Positions 29,772 through 38,959 of a DNA stretch of 64,000 nucleotides are shown here, one piece after another (positions within the stretch are counted from its first letter, which is position 1; every line of letters begins with the position of its first letter). The notes beneath the pieces are model-generated. The model saw nothing but the letters and a program-made list of their open reading frames with translations, ran no database searches and was not told the DNA's origin. Both the position numbers and the translations under genes were made by a program. The DNA comes from an uncultured Lactobacillus sp. (GTDB taxonomy: Bacteria; Bacillota; Bacilli; Lactobacillales; Lactobacillaceae). Where the stretch lies: contig NZ_CAJURR010000010.1 of assembly GCF_910589175.1 (NCBI RefSeq), positions 1 to 64,000 on the forward strand. The letters run 5' to 3'.

Positions 29772-32447
29772 TTATTTTCTAGCAGCTTTTCTTTCAAAGA
29801 ATTTGACAATTTCGACAATAATTATCATCAAGAATCCTGCAACAATGACTACAAGCCATTGCATCCCATCTAACTCAGTTACATCAAAAATCTTAGTTAA
29901 AAATGGAATTTCTACTGCCGCCATAACTAAGGCAGAAATAAGAATTGCTCCATTAAACCACTTATTCTCAAATGTTTGTGCTCTAAAGATTGATTTATGA
30001 ATAAATTTAGAGTTAAAGGCATGGAATAATTGGATTAATCCTAAGGTAAGGAAGGCCATCGTTAAGGCATCTGCGTGTTGCATAGCTGCACTTCCAACAT
30101 GTGGACCAACATGTAAACCAAGTTGATATGCACCTAAGACCAAAATACCCTCTAAGATACCTTGATAAATAATTGAACTTGCAACACCGCCACTGAAGAA
30201 GTTAGATTTTCTGCCGCGAGGCTTATTCTTCATAATACCTGGCTCAACAGGCTCAACACCTAAAGCGATAGCCGGCAAAGTATCAGTAACTAAGTTAATC
30301 CACAACAACTGCACTGGCATTAAGATATCCCAACCAAGCATTGTCATCATAAAGACGGTTAAAACTTCACCAACGTTACAACTCATCAGATAAAGAATTG
30401 CCTTTTGGATATTGGCAAATACCTTACGTCCTTGTTTAATAGCTTCAACAATTGTCGCAAAGTTATCATCTGCCAAAACCATATCAGCTGCGCCCTTTGA
30501 AACCTCAGTACCAGTAATTCCCATACCAATACCAATATCAGCTTGTTTTAGACTAGGTGCATCGTTAACACCATCCCCAGTCATAGCAACAATCTTATTA
30601 TTTGCTTGCCATGCTTTAACAATTCTAACCTTATTTTCTGGTGAAACACGAGCATAGACACTGTAGTCTTGAACATGCTCATTGAAGTACTCGTCAGACA
30701 GCTTATCAAGTTCCGCACCAGTAATTACAGCCTTATTTTTATCTGGACTTTCTTCTAAAATGCCTAAGCGAGATGCAATTGCAGCAGCTGTAATTTGATG
30801 GTCACCAGTAATCATTACTGTTCTAATACCAGCACTTTTTGCTTCGGCAACAGCAGCTTTTGCTTCTGGTCTTTCTGGATCAATCATTCCCACTAAACCA
30901 GCAAAAATTAGATCTTGTTCAACATTATTAGTCGTCGGATCATCATAGGCCTTATCTACAACCTCGTAAGCCAATCCTAAGACACGTAAAGCTTGTTCAG
31001 CCATCCCCTTATTTGATGCAAGAATTGCTTCTTTTTCACTATCTGAAATTGGCGCTACTTGACCATCTTTTTCAATTTTCGTTACTCGCTTTAATAATTC
31101 ATCTGGGGCTCCCTTTACAGCAACAAAAAATTTATTACCGTAATGGTTAACCGTAGACATTAATTTTCTTTCTGAATCAAATGGAACTTCTTGAACGCGG
31201 CTATCTTTCTTAAGAAGATCTTCAACTTTAATATTTTGATCAAAAGCATATTGAATCAAGGCTGTTTCAGTTGGGTCCCCTAAAAGCCGACCACCGTCTT
31301 CAATCTTTGTATCATTAGCTAAAATCATTGACATCATAGCCGGATTATCACTATTAATTGGTGCTTCATCATTATGAAGCTCGCCGTTATAGTAAATTTT
31401 TTCAACAGTCATTTGGTTCTGTGTCAAAGTGCCAGTCTTATCAGAACAAATAATATCGGTAGCTCCTAAGGTCTCAACAGCCGGCAATTTTCTAACAATT
31501 GCCTTATGTTTAGCCATTGTTTGTGTTCCTAAAGCCAAAATAATAGTTACAATAGCTGGTAATCCTTCAGGGATTGCAGCAACAGCTAATGAGACAGCCA
31601 CTAGAAACATATCGATAATTAATTTATTAGTTGGCTCGCTTCCCTGTTTGGTAAACATTCCTACGATAAAAACAATCACACAGATTGCCAAAATCATAAT
31701 CGTTAAAGTCTTACCAAGCTGATTCAAGTTTTCCTTTAATGGAGTAGCTGTTTCATCTGCATTATTAAGCATTGTAGCAATCTTACCAACTTCGGTATTC
31801 ATACCAGTGCCAACCACAATACCTTCTGCTCGTCCGTAAGTTACATTAGTATTTGCATAAGCCATGTTAACACGGTCACCTAGTGCTACATCATCAGCTT
31901 TTAACACATCACTATCTTTTTCAACAGGTACTGACTCACCTGTCAAAGCTGACTCTTCAACTTTTAAACTTGCAGTCTTAGCTAGTCGCATATCAGCTGG
32001 AACAACGTCCCCTGCTTCAAGCAAGACAATATCACCAGGCACAATCTCTGTACTTGGAATTTCTAAAATTGCACCTCCACGTCTTACATGGGCATTCGGT
32101 GTCGACATCTCCTTTAAAGCATCAATTGCAGCTTCTGACCTAGCTTCCTGAATTACTCCTAAAATTGCATTCAGCAAAACAACAATCATAATAATTGCTG
32201 CATCAGTCCATTCATTAGCCACTACACCGGATAAAATTGCAGCCACAATTAAGACAATAATCATAAAGTCCTTAAATTGATCGATAAAGCGCATAAACAT
32301 ACTACGCTTTTTCTTTGAAGCTAAAGAATTTGGCCCATCTGAAGCTAGTCTCTTTTTTGCTTCATTATCAGACAATCCATTGTCTAACGATGTGTTCAAT
32401 TCTTTCTCAATTTGAGGAATATCTTGAGCATAGTATTTCTCTTTCAC
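29772..32447 (-). CDS. P-type (P2A-like) cation ATPase, probable Mn2+ or Ca2+ exporter
   Basis: An 891-residue P-type ATPase. It has the actuator TGES motif, phosphorylation-site Asp (about D336) in DKTGTLT, membrane-helix-4 motif AAIPEGLPA, the hinge TGDGVNDAP, and helix-6 NLVTDTLPA, all as in SERCA/PMR1-like pumps. The GTG at 32447 is chosen because GGAGG lies 8 bp upstream; the frame reaches a TTG that would overlap this site. Sequence alone suggests Ca2+/Mn2+ export. The riboswitch in its leader (yybP-ykoY class, which senses Mn2+) points to manganese, as for YoaB-type ATPases of Lactococcus. Single-gene unit with its own promoter and terminator. Confidence 0.9.
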   Translation of the reverse strand: MKEKYYAQDIPQIEKELNTSLDNGLSDNEAKKRLASDGPNSLASKKKRSMFMRFIDQFKDFMIIVLIVAAILSGVVANEWTDAAIIMIVVLLNAILGVIQEARSEAAIDALKEMSTPNAHVRRGGAILEIPSTEIVPGDIVLLEAGDVVPADMRLAKTASLKVEESALTGESVPVEKDSDVLKADDVALGDRVNMAYANTNVTYGRAEGIVVGTGMNTEVGKIATMLNNADETATPLKENLNQLGKTLTIMILAICVIVFIVGMFTKQGSEPTNKLIIDMFLVAVSLAVAAIPEGLPAIVTIILALGTQTMAKHKAIVRKLPAVETLGATDIICSDKTGTLTQNQMTVEKIYYNGELHNDEAPINSDNPAMMSMILANDTKIEDGGRLLGDPTETALIQYAFDQNIKVEDLLKKDSRVQEVPFDSERKLMSTVNHYGNKFFVAVKGAPDELLKRVTKIEKDGQVAPISDSEKEAILASNKGMAEQALRVLGLAYEVVDKAYDDPTTNNVEQDLIFAGLVGMIDPERPEAKAAVAEAKSAGIRTVMITGDHQITAAAIASRLGILEESPDKNKAVITGAELDKLSDEYFNEHVQDYSVYARVSPENKVRIVKAWQANNKIVAMTGDGVNDAPSLKQADIGIGMGITGTEVSKGAADMVLADDNFATIVEAIKQGRKVFANIQKAILYLMSCNVGEVLTVFMMTMLGWDILMPVQLLWINLVTDTLPAIALGVEPVEPGIMKNKPRGRKSNFFSGGVASSIIYQGILEGILVLGAYQLGLHVGPHVGSAAMQHADALTMAFLTLGLIQLFHAFNSKFIHKSIFRAQTFENKWFNGAILISALVMAAVEIPFLTKIFDVTELDGMQWLVVIVAGFLMIIIVEIVKFFERKAARK

Positions 32448-32467
32448 CGTACAACCCTCCAATAAAC

Positions 32468-32581
32468 AAAAAAGACCTATGACCAGTTATCAGTCATAAG
32501 TCTCACTAATTAAGATAAGTCCAGAGATATTCATCTCGGTTGTTGAACTTATCGCAATAACTTGCCGTTACTCTCTTATGC
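32468..32581 (-). ncRNA. yybP-ykoY (Mn2+) riboswitch with terminator expression platform
   Basis: The 5' leader of the ATPase gene shows the class hallmarks. P1 strand CATAAG is followed by AGAGTAACGG (consensus GGAGUAG-like). The distal half is TGAGA followed by CTTATG, which closes P1 (consensus GAGACCUUU-like). Between them are the stem GATAAGTTC/GGACTTATC and an inner hairpin GAGAT-GAAT-ATCTC. The 3' P1 strand is also the 5' arm of a terminator hairpin (32474-32502) followed by six T (32473-32468). Metal binding stabilises P1, so the terminator cannot form and the exporter is expressed. Fold recognised by eye. Confidence 0.82.
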
Positions 32582-32587
32582 ATCTAT

Positions 32588-32616
32588 AGTATATTAAACT
32601 ATTCAGTCCGATACAA
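32588..32616 (-). promoter_or_regulatory. Promoter of the riboswitch-ATPase unit
   Basis: Minus strand: -35 TTGTAT (32616-32611), 17-bp spacer, -10 TATACT (32593-32588). Transcription would start near 32581, exactly at the 5' edge of the riboswitch aptamer. Confidence 0.75.
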
Positions 32617-32667
32617 GTTTAGTTCTTTTTATATAAATCAGCAAAAATAGTAGTTAAATTTTAAAAA

Positions 32668-34665
32668 TTAAAGTCTAACAGCATCTAAATCCGCATCAGT
32701 AATATTTATCAAGTCTTCTTCTGAATAACTGTCACTCAGGGCTACGCGTACTGCTTGTTTCTTTATGATCTTATCATTTAGATTTCTGACCCAACGCCCA
32801 TTACTGTTATCGTTATCCTTACTTAAATTATTCTTCAGTAAGTCTGCATAACTTGAAGGATTTACATGATATTGTTGTTTCTTTAGAGCAAACAAGCCAA
32901 TTTGAACCATTTCATCAACTGTATAATCTTCAAAATCAAATTTATTCGGAATACGACTACGTAATCCTGGGTTAGTTTCTAAAAACTTCTCCATATCGTT
33001 AGTATAACCAGCAAAGATGATCATAATATTAGAACGATGATCTTCCATAAACTTTAATATTTCATCAATTGCTTCTTTACCGAAATCATTCTGACCACCA
33101 CTAGCTAGGGTATATGCTTCATCAATAAACAAAATTCCCCCTAAAGCTGATTCAAGAACTTTTCTAGTTTTTTCAGCTGTTTGACCAATATAGCCTGCTA
33201 CTAAATCAGCTCGAGATGTCTCAATTAACTTATCTTCAGCTATTACGCCTTTTTCATATAGAACATGGCCAACAATGCGAACAACTGTTGTTTTTCCAGT
33301 TCCTGGATTTCCTAAAAACAATGAGTGCAAAGTTTGAGAACTAGTATTTAAACCTTTTTCTTCACGTTTTTTATTTAAAACAGTGACTGCAATAAATTCT
33401 TTGACTTGTTGCTTTACCGTTTCTAGACCAATCATTTCATCAAGCTGCTGCATACCTGATTTTTGAGTACCTTTCGGTAGATCCTTTTGGTCTTTTTCTA
33501 CTTTATGTGCCTGCTTAGAGTTAGATTCTTTTTTCTGGGTAGTAAAGTACTCAATATTGTTTTGTAAATTATCTTTTACTATTGTGTATTGATTATTTTC
33601 ATCCAAATCATACTCATCATTAGTAGAATCAAATTTCAACACATAAACGTCAGGAACATTAAAAGTTACATTATCTTCAATTTTAATATTAGGTGAACTT
33701 TCAAATGCTAGGCCAATCCAGTTTGCCTTTATAGTACTTTCATCTGTTGCAAAAATATTAATTTTGCCGTTATCTCTACCGTCAAGTAAAAGAGTTTCTG
33801 CAGTTAAAATACTATGATCTTCGATAGCAATTGACTCGATAATTCTACTACTATTTCCTATGTCTATCTTACTTTGGTCACAAATAGATATCGAATCAAT
33901 CATTGAATTATCTACTTTTGCCTGAGCAGCTTTTTGTAAATAAAGGGCCCCAGAATAATTAGGTTCTTTAATAATTGAAGAAGCAATATTGAGAGTAGAT
34001 TCGCTGCTAAAAACGCAAGGATAATCTTTTTCTTTTACTCCACCCGTTACAGTTACATTTTGTAATGTAGCAACAGTATTCGAAGATAAACTAAGTACAT
34101 TACTTTCACCATAGCTAAGTGTAGTATTCTGAAGCGTTAAATTCGCTTCAATAGAAGTAATTTTACAATTAAGAGTACTATTTTTTATTTCTAGATTTCC
34201 TTTTTCAACATAAATTCTATGTGCACCGTCACCAATTTTATCCTTTTCAACGTACAAATCATCAAATTGAGCAGTAGCACCATCATCTACATAAATAATT
34301 GGATAATTTTGACCAGTCGTAGCCTCATTAACGACCGAAACATGTGTCGCAATTAACTGACTGTTATTTGTTACTTGAAGACAATTATTCTTATCTTGAT
34401 AGTGTCTCAGAGTCAGATTATTTAATTTTACCTGGGCGCCATTTTTAATGATAAAGCCGCCTAAAATAAAAGTATTATCTTCGCCAGAAATATTTAGACT
34501 CTTGTTAATTACATAATTTTGATCCTCAAGTGGGAACTGATACTCTCTTTTGATTAAAATATCATCCCCATCTGAAGCTTGATTTAATGCATCTTCAAAT
34601 TCCCAGGTAGTACGTTGTTTTTTGAAAAAACCTCGGTCATCTGGTCCAACTACAAAAACCGTCAT
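32668..34665 (-). CDS. Beta-helix / CbxX-SpoVK-type AAA+ ATPase fusion
   Basis: A 665-residue two-part protein. Residues 1-about 345 are a string of short strands typical of a right-handed parallel beta-helix (pectate-lyase-like fold). A charged linker (about 375-405) leads to a single AAA+ domain of the CbbX/SpoVK type: Walker A GNPGTGKTT (452-460), Walker B ILFIDEA (511-517), sensor FAGYTND (551-557) and arginine-finger region NPGLRSRIP. No signal peptide or membrane segment, so cytoplasmic. The beta-helix half is related to the separate protein at 42131-43252. It follows nadE by 24 bp with GGAGGAAAT, so it is likely co-transcribed with pncB-nadE. Function unknown. Confidence 0.88.
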   Translation of the reverse strand: MTVFVVGPDDRGFFKKQRTTWEFEDALNQASDGDDILIKREYQFPLEDQNYVINKSLNISGEDNTFILGGFIIKNGAQVKLNNLTLRHYQDKNNCLQVTNNSQLIATHVSVVNEATTGQNYPIIYVDDGATAQFDDLYVEKDKIGDGAHRIYVEKGNLEIKNSTLNCKITSIEANLTLQNTTLSYGESNVLSLSSNTVATLQNVTVTGGVKEKDYPCVFSSESTLNIASSIIKEPNYSGALYLQKAAQAKVDNSMIDSISICDQSKIDIGNSSRIIESIAIEDHSILTAETLLLDGRDNGKINIFATDESTIKANWIGLAFESSPNIKIEDNVTFNVPDVYVLKFDSTNDEYDLDENNQYTIVKDNLQNNIEYFTTQKKESNSKQAHKVEKDQKDLPKGTQKSGMQQLDEMIGLETVKQQVKEFIAVTVLNKKREEKGLNTSSQTLHSLFLGNPGTGKTTVVRIVGHVLYEKGVIAEDKLIETSRADLVAGYIGQTAEKTRKVLESALGGILFIDEAYTLASGGQNDFGKEAIDEILKFMEDHRSNIMIIFAGYTNDMEKFLETNPGLRSRIPNKFDFEDYTVDEMVQIGLFALKKQQYHVNPSSYADLLKNNLSKDNDNSNGRWVRNLNDKIIKKQAVRVALSDSYSEEDLINITDADLDAVRL

Positions 34666-34689
34666 ATTTCCTCCAAGAAAAATACTTAA

Positions 34690-35523
34690 CTAATTCTGCT
34701 TATAAAAATCATCAAAAATAGTTACTGGCAAATGACGCTTATGTTCACTCTTTTTCCACAACTTTTCAATCTGTTCAGCTGCTTCTTCACTTACATCTTT
34801 ACCTTCCAAGTAATCATCAACATCTTTGTAAGTTACTCCTAATGCTACTTCATCAGGTAAGTCTGGACGATCTTCTTCTAAATCAGCAGTTGGTGCCTTT
34901 TCATATAAGTGCTTAGGACATCCAAGTTCCTTAAGCATTGCCTTCCCTTGACGTTTATCTAATCTAAACAACGGAGTGATATCAGCAGCACCATCACCAT
35001 ATTTCGTGTAAAAGCCAGAGAAGTTTTCCGCTGCATGATCAGTACCTACAACAGCTCCATTATTGGCACCAGCAATTGCATATTGAACTACCATTCTTTG
35101 ACGAGCTTTGATATTTCCTTTATTAAAGTCAGTAATTTTTTGACCAGTTGCTTCAACTACTTTTACCATTGCATCTACTGGTTCTTTAATATTAACAATC
35201 AAATCTTGATCAGGCTTTTGAAAAGCAATTGCATCGGCAGCATCACTTGCATCTGCTTGAACACCATAAGGTAGACGAACAGCAATAAACTGGTAAGACT
35301 TATCCCCAGTTTCTTCACGCATTTCTTCAATTGCCATTTGGCAAAGTTTACCAGTTAAAGTTGAATCTTGACCACCAGAAATTCCTAAAACATAGGTCTT
35401 CAAAAAAGAATTTTCTTTTAGGTAATCTTTTAAGAAATCAATTGACTTTCTAATTTCTTTCTTAGGGTCTATTTCTGGTAATACGTGTTCATATGCAACA
35501 ATTTTTTCTTGTAATGGACGCAT
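34690..35523 (-). CDS. nadE: Ammonia-dependent NAD+ synthetase
   Basis: A 277-residue NadE that converts nicotinic acid adenine dinucleotide to NAD+ with ATP and ammonia. The PP-loop SGGQDSTL lies at about 49-56, followed by segments binding ATP and the dinucleotide ([26 protein letters not shown]) and the conserved PTADLEED. No glutaminase domain, so it is the short ammonia-dependent form. It lies 1 bp after pncB: consecutive steps of NAD salvage in one transcript. Confidence 0.96.
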   Translation of the reverse strand: MRPLQEKIVAYEHVLPEIDPKKEIRKSIDFLKDYLKENSFLKTYVLGISGGQDSTLTGKLCQMAIEEMREETGDKSYQFIAVRLPYGVQADASDAADAIAFQKPDQDLIVNIKEPVDAMVKVVEATGQKITDFNKGNIKARQRMVVQYAIAGANNGAVVGTDHAAENFSGFYTKYGDGAADITPLFRLDKRQGKAMLKELGCPKHLYEKAPTADLEEDRPDLPDEVALGVTYKDVDDYLEGKDVSEEAAEQIEKLWKKSEHKRHLPVTIFDDFYKQN

Positions 35524-35524
35524 C

Positions 35525-36997
35525 TTAATATCCTCTTTTCACAATTCGACTACGAATATCATTAATTAAGCTCATCTTGTTATCATATAGCTTTTGGGAT
35601 AAATCCACTGGGTAATCTTGTGGATTCAAACTACGTTTATATTCGTCCCATAATCCGTCTAAGTTATTAGCTGCGAATTCTTTTGTTTCTTTAAGAGTAG
35701 GTTCTTCATAAACAAGTTTTCCTTCATGGAAAATTTCTTGTAGTAAAGGACGAGCAGTATAATCAGTAACAACCTTATTAATGTAAGTGTATTGCGGATG
35801 GAACATAAAGAGCGCATCAAATTTTCTTGGATCTTCATCATAGCGTGATACCCAATCACCCTCATTTTTCTTCTCAGAGTTTGCTTGAATCCGCCATACC
35901 TGTTTTTTACCTGGGGTAGATACTTTTTCAGCATTTGAAGAAATTTTCAAAGTATCGCGCATATTGCCTTCTTTATCTTCAATTGCTACTAACTTATATA
36001 CCCCACCTAGAGCAGGTTGATCAAAGGCTGTAATTAATTTAGTACCAATTCCCCAAACATCAATTTTTGCGCCTTGCATCTTAAGGTTTTGAATAGTCTT
36101 TTCATCTAGATCATTTGAAGCATAAATTTTTGCATCAGGGAAACCAGCATCATCTAATTGCTTACGCACTTTCTTAGAGATATAGGCCATATCGCCTGAA
36201 TCAATTCGAACTCCTTGGAAATTAATCTTGTCGCCCATTTCTTTAGCAACTTTAATAGCAGTTGGTACACCACTTCTTAAAGTATCATAGGTATCAACTA
36301 AGAATACACAGTCCTTATGAGTCTCAGCATATGCTTTAAAAGCATCATATTCATTATTAAATGCTTCAACCAAAGAGTGAGCATGAGTACCAGCGACAGG
36401 AATATCGAATAATTTTCCTGCTCTCACATTACTAGTAGCGTCAAAGCCACCAATGTATGCTGCCCGTGTTCCCCAAATAGCTGCATCGGTTTCTTGTGCA
36501 CGACGTGAACCAAATTCCATCAAGCCGTCGTTACCAACAGCAACCTTAATTCTAGCTGCCTTAGTAGCGATCAAAGTTTGGAAGTTAATAATGTTTAAAA
36601 TTGCAGTTTCAACTAATTGTGCTTGAGCTAATGGCCCTTCGATCTGCATGATTGGTTCGTTAGCAAAAACTAATTCACCTTCTCTAGCACTTCGAATAGT
36701 TAGCTTCAATTCTAAATTACGTAAATAATCGATAAAGTCATCATCATAGTCACAAGTTTCCTTGAGATATTCTAAATCACTTTCTTTAAAGCGAAGATTA
36801 TTTAAGTATTGAATGACATGACTTAAACCAGCATTAACTGCGTAGCCATTGCCAAAAGGTTCTTTTCTGAAGAACACTTCAAATACAGAATTTCTTTCAC
36901 TTATTCCCTTTTTAAAATAGGTATACATCATATTAATTTCATACAAATCAGTATGTAAAATTAATGAGTCATCTTGATCAACTTGTGGGTAAAACAT
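35525..36997 (-). CDS. pncB: Nicotinate phosphoribosyltransferase
   Basis: A 490-residue enzyme converting nicotinate and PRPP to nicotinate mononucleotide, the entry step of NAD salvage in lactobacilli. Family signatures include [12 protein letters not shown] near the N-terminus, [30 protein letters not shown] (phosphoribosyl/nicotinate site), and the [11 protein letters not shown] and ASNDLDE segments. Full-length Gram-positive form. It leads the pncB-nadE-AAA+ run. The next step (NadD) is not in this window. Confidence 0.96.
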   Translation of the reverse strand: MFYPQVDQDDSLILHTDLYEINMMYTYFKKGISERNSVFEVFFRKEPFGNGYAVNAGLSHVIQYLNNLRFKESDLEYLKETCDYDDDFIDYLRNLELKLTIRSAREGELVFANEPIMQIEGPLAQAQLVETAILNIINFQTLIATKAARIKVAVGNDGLMEFGSRRAQETDAAIWGTRAAYIGGFDATSNVRAGKLFDIPVAGTHAHSLVEAFNNEYDAFKAYAETHKDCVFLVDTYDTLRSGVPTAIKVAKEMGDKINFQGVRIDSGDMAYISKKVRKQLDDAGFPDAKIYASNDLDEKTIQNLKMQGAKIDVWGIGTKLITAFDQPALGGVYKLVAIEDKEGNMRDTLKISSNAEKVSTPGKKQVWRIQANSEKKNEGDWVSRYDEDPRKFDALFMFHPQYTYINKVVTDYTARPLLQEIFHEGKLVYEEPTLKETKEFAANNLDGLWDEYKRSLNPQDYPVDLSQKLYDNKMSLINDIRSRIVKRGY

Positions 36998-37065
36998 TTT
37001 GTCCCCTCATCACTAAAATAAATAATTTTTTTCTTGTATTTTATTATAATCAAACAAGAGCAGAT

Positions 37066-37103
37066 ATCAAAAAGAGACATCAAATTTGATGCCTCTTTTT
37101 GAT
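37066..37103. terminator. Terminator between the GT2 gene and pncB
   Basis: Long stem ATCAAAAAGAG (37066-37076) with CTCTTTTTGAT (37093-37103), extended inward by CATCAAATTTGATG. It lies 4 bp beyond the stop of the glycan-cluster gene at 37107. T-rich arms suit either strand. Confidence 0.85.
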
Positions 37104-37106
37104 ATT

Positions 37107-38369
37107 TTAATTACTTATTATTTTTACATAATCCCTAATTGTAAAAAATTCTAGGACCTGTTCTAACTTTTTCTGATCATCTTTTTTAATTTCGTAAATA
37201 GTAGTTCCTTGACCAATTATTTTCATAAAATCGTAATAAAACTGATCTAACGTATTTTTTGACAACTTCTTACTAAACTCCTCAATTTCTGTTCCCCAAT
37301 ATATTTTTGTGCCTTTGGGAATAGAAATTTTTGCAGTTTTTTGAGGGTCAAAATTATTGCTAAAATCAACAATTGTGTTCAAATATATATTATTCAATTC
37401 AGAATTTTTAATATTTTTAGTAACTAGAGGAGTGATTTCCCTTAAAGAAGTTTGACCTTGTTTAAAAATTGAAGGGTATAAAGAAGCAATATGGAGCCTA
37501 TTAATTAGATTGTACAGAGCCGCTTGAGTAGAGTAAGCAGGTACCTTTATCCGACTTACAATATGATGCAAAGTTCTCAAATTTGTAGATAATTCAAATA
37601 AAGTTTTAGAATTAGTTTGTTTTAGAGGGTTATCGACTAAATTTACTTTTTTGGAAACCCGATATTTTAACCCAACGAAATTACCATTAGCTACTCTTAA
37701 GCCTAAATTATTTTGTGCATTATACCAAGCTGGCATCCCATTAATTAAATAATTTTCATATACGCTGGTTTCAAATACTTCTCTCCGCCAAAAAGCATAG
37801 TTAGTATAAATATTTTTTCCAAGTCCTAGGGCGGTTTTTATTAAACTAACTTCGTTTCGATAATAGGGTCTAACTAAATGAAATTTACCATCTTTTAAGC
37901 GCTGGTACATGGCTCTAATTCCGATAAACATTCCGTCACATTTTTCACCAAGAATAGTGCTAACAGCGCGATAAAAAACATTTTGATTGAATAGTATTTT
38001 ATCAGCATCTAAAACAAAAATTATTTCTCCATGAGCATACTTCAGCCCATGTCTAATAGCCTGAAAATAATTATGATGAGTTTGTTTAATATATTTAAGA
38101 GGTAGTTTTGTATTTCCTAAGTATCGTCTTAAAATTTCCTCTGTTTTATCCCTTGAGCTATCATTAATTAAAATAATCTCCCAATTTTGATAAGTTTGAT
38201 TTTTTATTGACTCTAGGGCTTCAACAATCGTGTTTGCACTATTATAGGCTGGAATCAAGACTGAAATTTTTACTTGTTTCTTCCCTAAACTTATATTTCC
38301 AAAGATGTTAACAATAGATAAGGACAAAATAAAGATTAAAACTAAGTAGCTTGTATTACAATATTCCAA
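37107..38369 (-). CDS. Family 2 glycosyltransferase with N-terminal membrane anchor
   Basis: A 420-residue GT-A glycosyltransferase. A hydrophobic N-terminal segment (about 7-26) anchors it. The GT2 core follows: SVLIPAYNSANTIVEALESIKNQTYQNWEIILINDSSRDKT, then the DxD motif in VLDADKILF. The C-terminal 150 residues have no recognised domain. The anchor is unusual, since most bacterial GT2 proteins are soluble at the N-terminus. It overlaps the upstream membrane-protein gene by 28 bp and ends the cluster. Confidence 0.85.
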   Translation of the reverse strand: MEYCNTSYLVLIFILSLSIVNIFGNISLGKKQVKISVLIPAYNSANTIVEALESIKNQTYQNWEIILINDSSRDKTEEILRRYLGNTKLPLKYIKQTHHNYFQAIRHGLKYAHGEIIFVLDADKILFNQNVFYRAVSTILGEKCDGMFIGIRAMYQRLKDGKFHLVRPYYRNEVSLIKTALGLGKNIYTNYAFWRREVFETSVYENYLINGMPAWYNAQNNLGLRVANGNFVGLKYRVSKKVNLVDNPLKQTNSKTLFELSTNLRTLHHIVSRIKVPAYSTQAALYNLINRLHIASLYPSIFKQGQTSLREITPLVTKNIKNSELNNIYLNTIVDFSNNFDPQKTAKISIPKGTKIYWGTEIEEFSKKLSKNTLDQFYYDFMKIIGQGTTIYEIKKDDQKKLEQVLEFFTIRDYVKIISN

Positions 38370-38959
38370 GAAAGATTCCCTAAAATTCCCTCAGGCAATT
38401 CGGGTACATACCAAACTAGAGAAATAAGTAGAACAATCAAATAAACACACAATAAAAAAGGACGCAACTGTTCACTAAAAGTAACCATAACTCTAATCAG
38501 ATAAAAGACAAAAGTTAAAACAGAAATAATTAAAATTAACAAAGTACCTGCTTTGATTGATAATTGGGCTAAAACATTTAAATTAAGTAATAATAATACT
38601 AAATTCTTTGTATTAAAGTGTCGATCCAAAAAATATAAAATCCCCATATAAGAGATAATTGTTAATTGATATAAAGCTCCAATTTCTGATAAAGGGAAGA
38701 TATCCAGATTATTTATAATTACTGTTAACGCTAAAAAAACTGAAAGAAGACTCAAAGTTTTTTCTAAAAACCATTGATCTAAATCTTCAAGAGGAATTGA
38801 TAAAGCCAATAAGAGTAATATTAAGCCATAAGCAGCACTAGCAATGAAAAAGCCATTATCACCCTTCCAAAGATTGCTACTTAATTCAAAAATTAAAGGT
38901 AGAATTCCAATTAAAATTGCTAAAATCTTGCTTTTATGATAATTTTCCACTATTTTCAC
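38342..38959 (-). CDS. Multi-pass membrane protein of the glycan cluster, unknown function
   Basis: A 205-residue protein with about six or seven hydrophobic segments and few charged residues. Not recognised. It overlaps both neighbours (26 bp with the GT4 gene, 28 bp with the GT2 gene), so it is translated with them and probably acts in the same glycan pathway. It is too short for a typical Wzx flippase or Wzy polymerase. Confidence 0.65.
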   Translation of the reverse strand: MKIVENYHKSKILAILIGILPLIFELSSNLWKGDNGFFIASAAYGLILLLLALSIPLEDLDQWFLEKTLSLLSVFLALTVIINNLDIFPLSEIGALYQLTIISYMGILYFLDRHFNTKNLVLLLLNLNVLAQLSIKAGTLLILIISVLTFVFYLIRVMVTFSEQLRPFLLCVYLIVLLISLVWYVPELPEGILGNLSWNIVIQAT

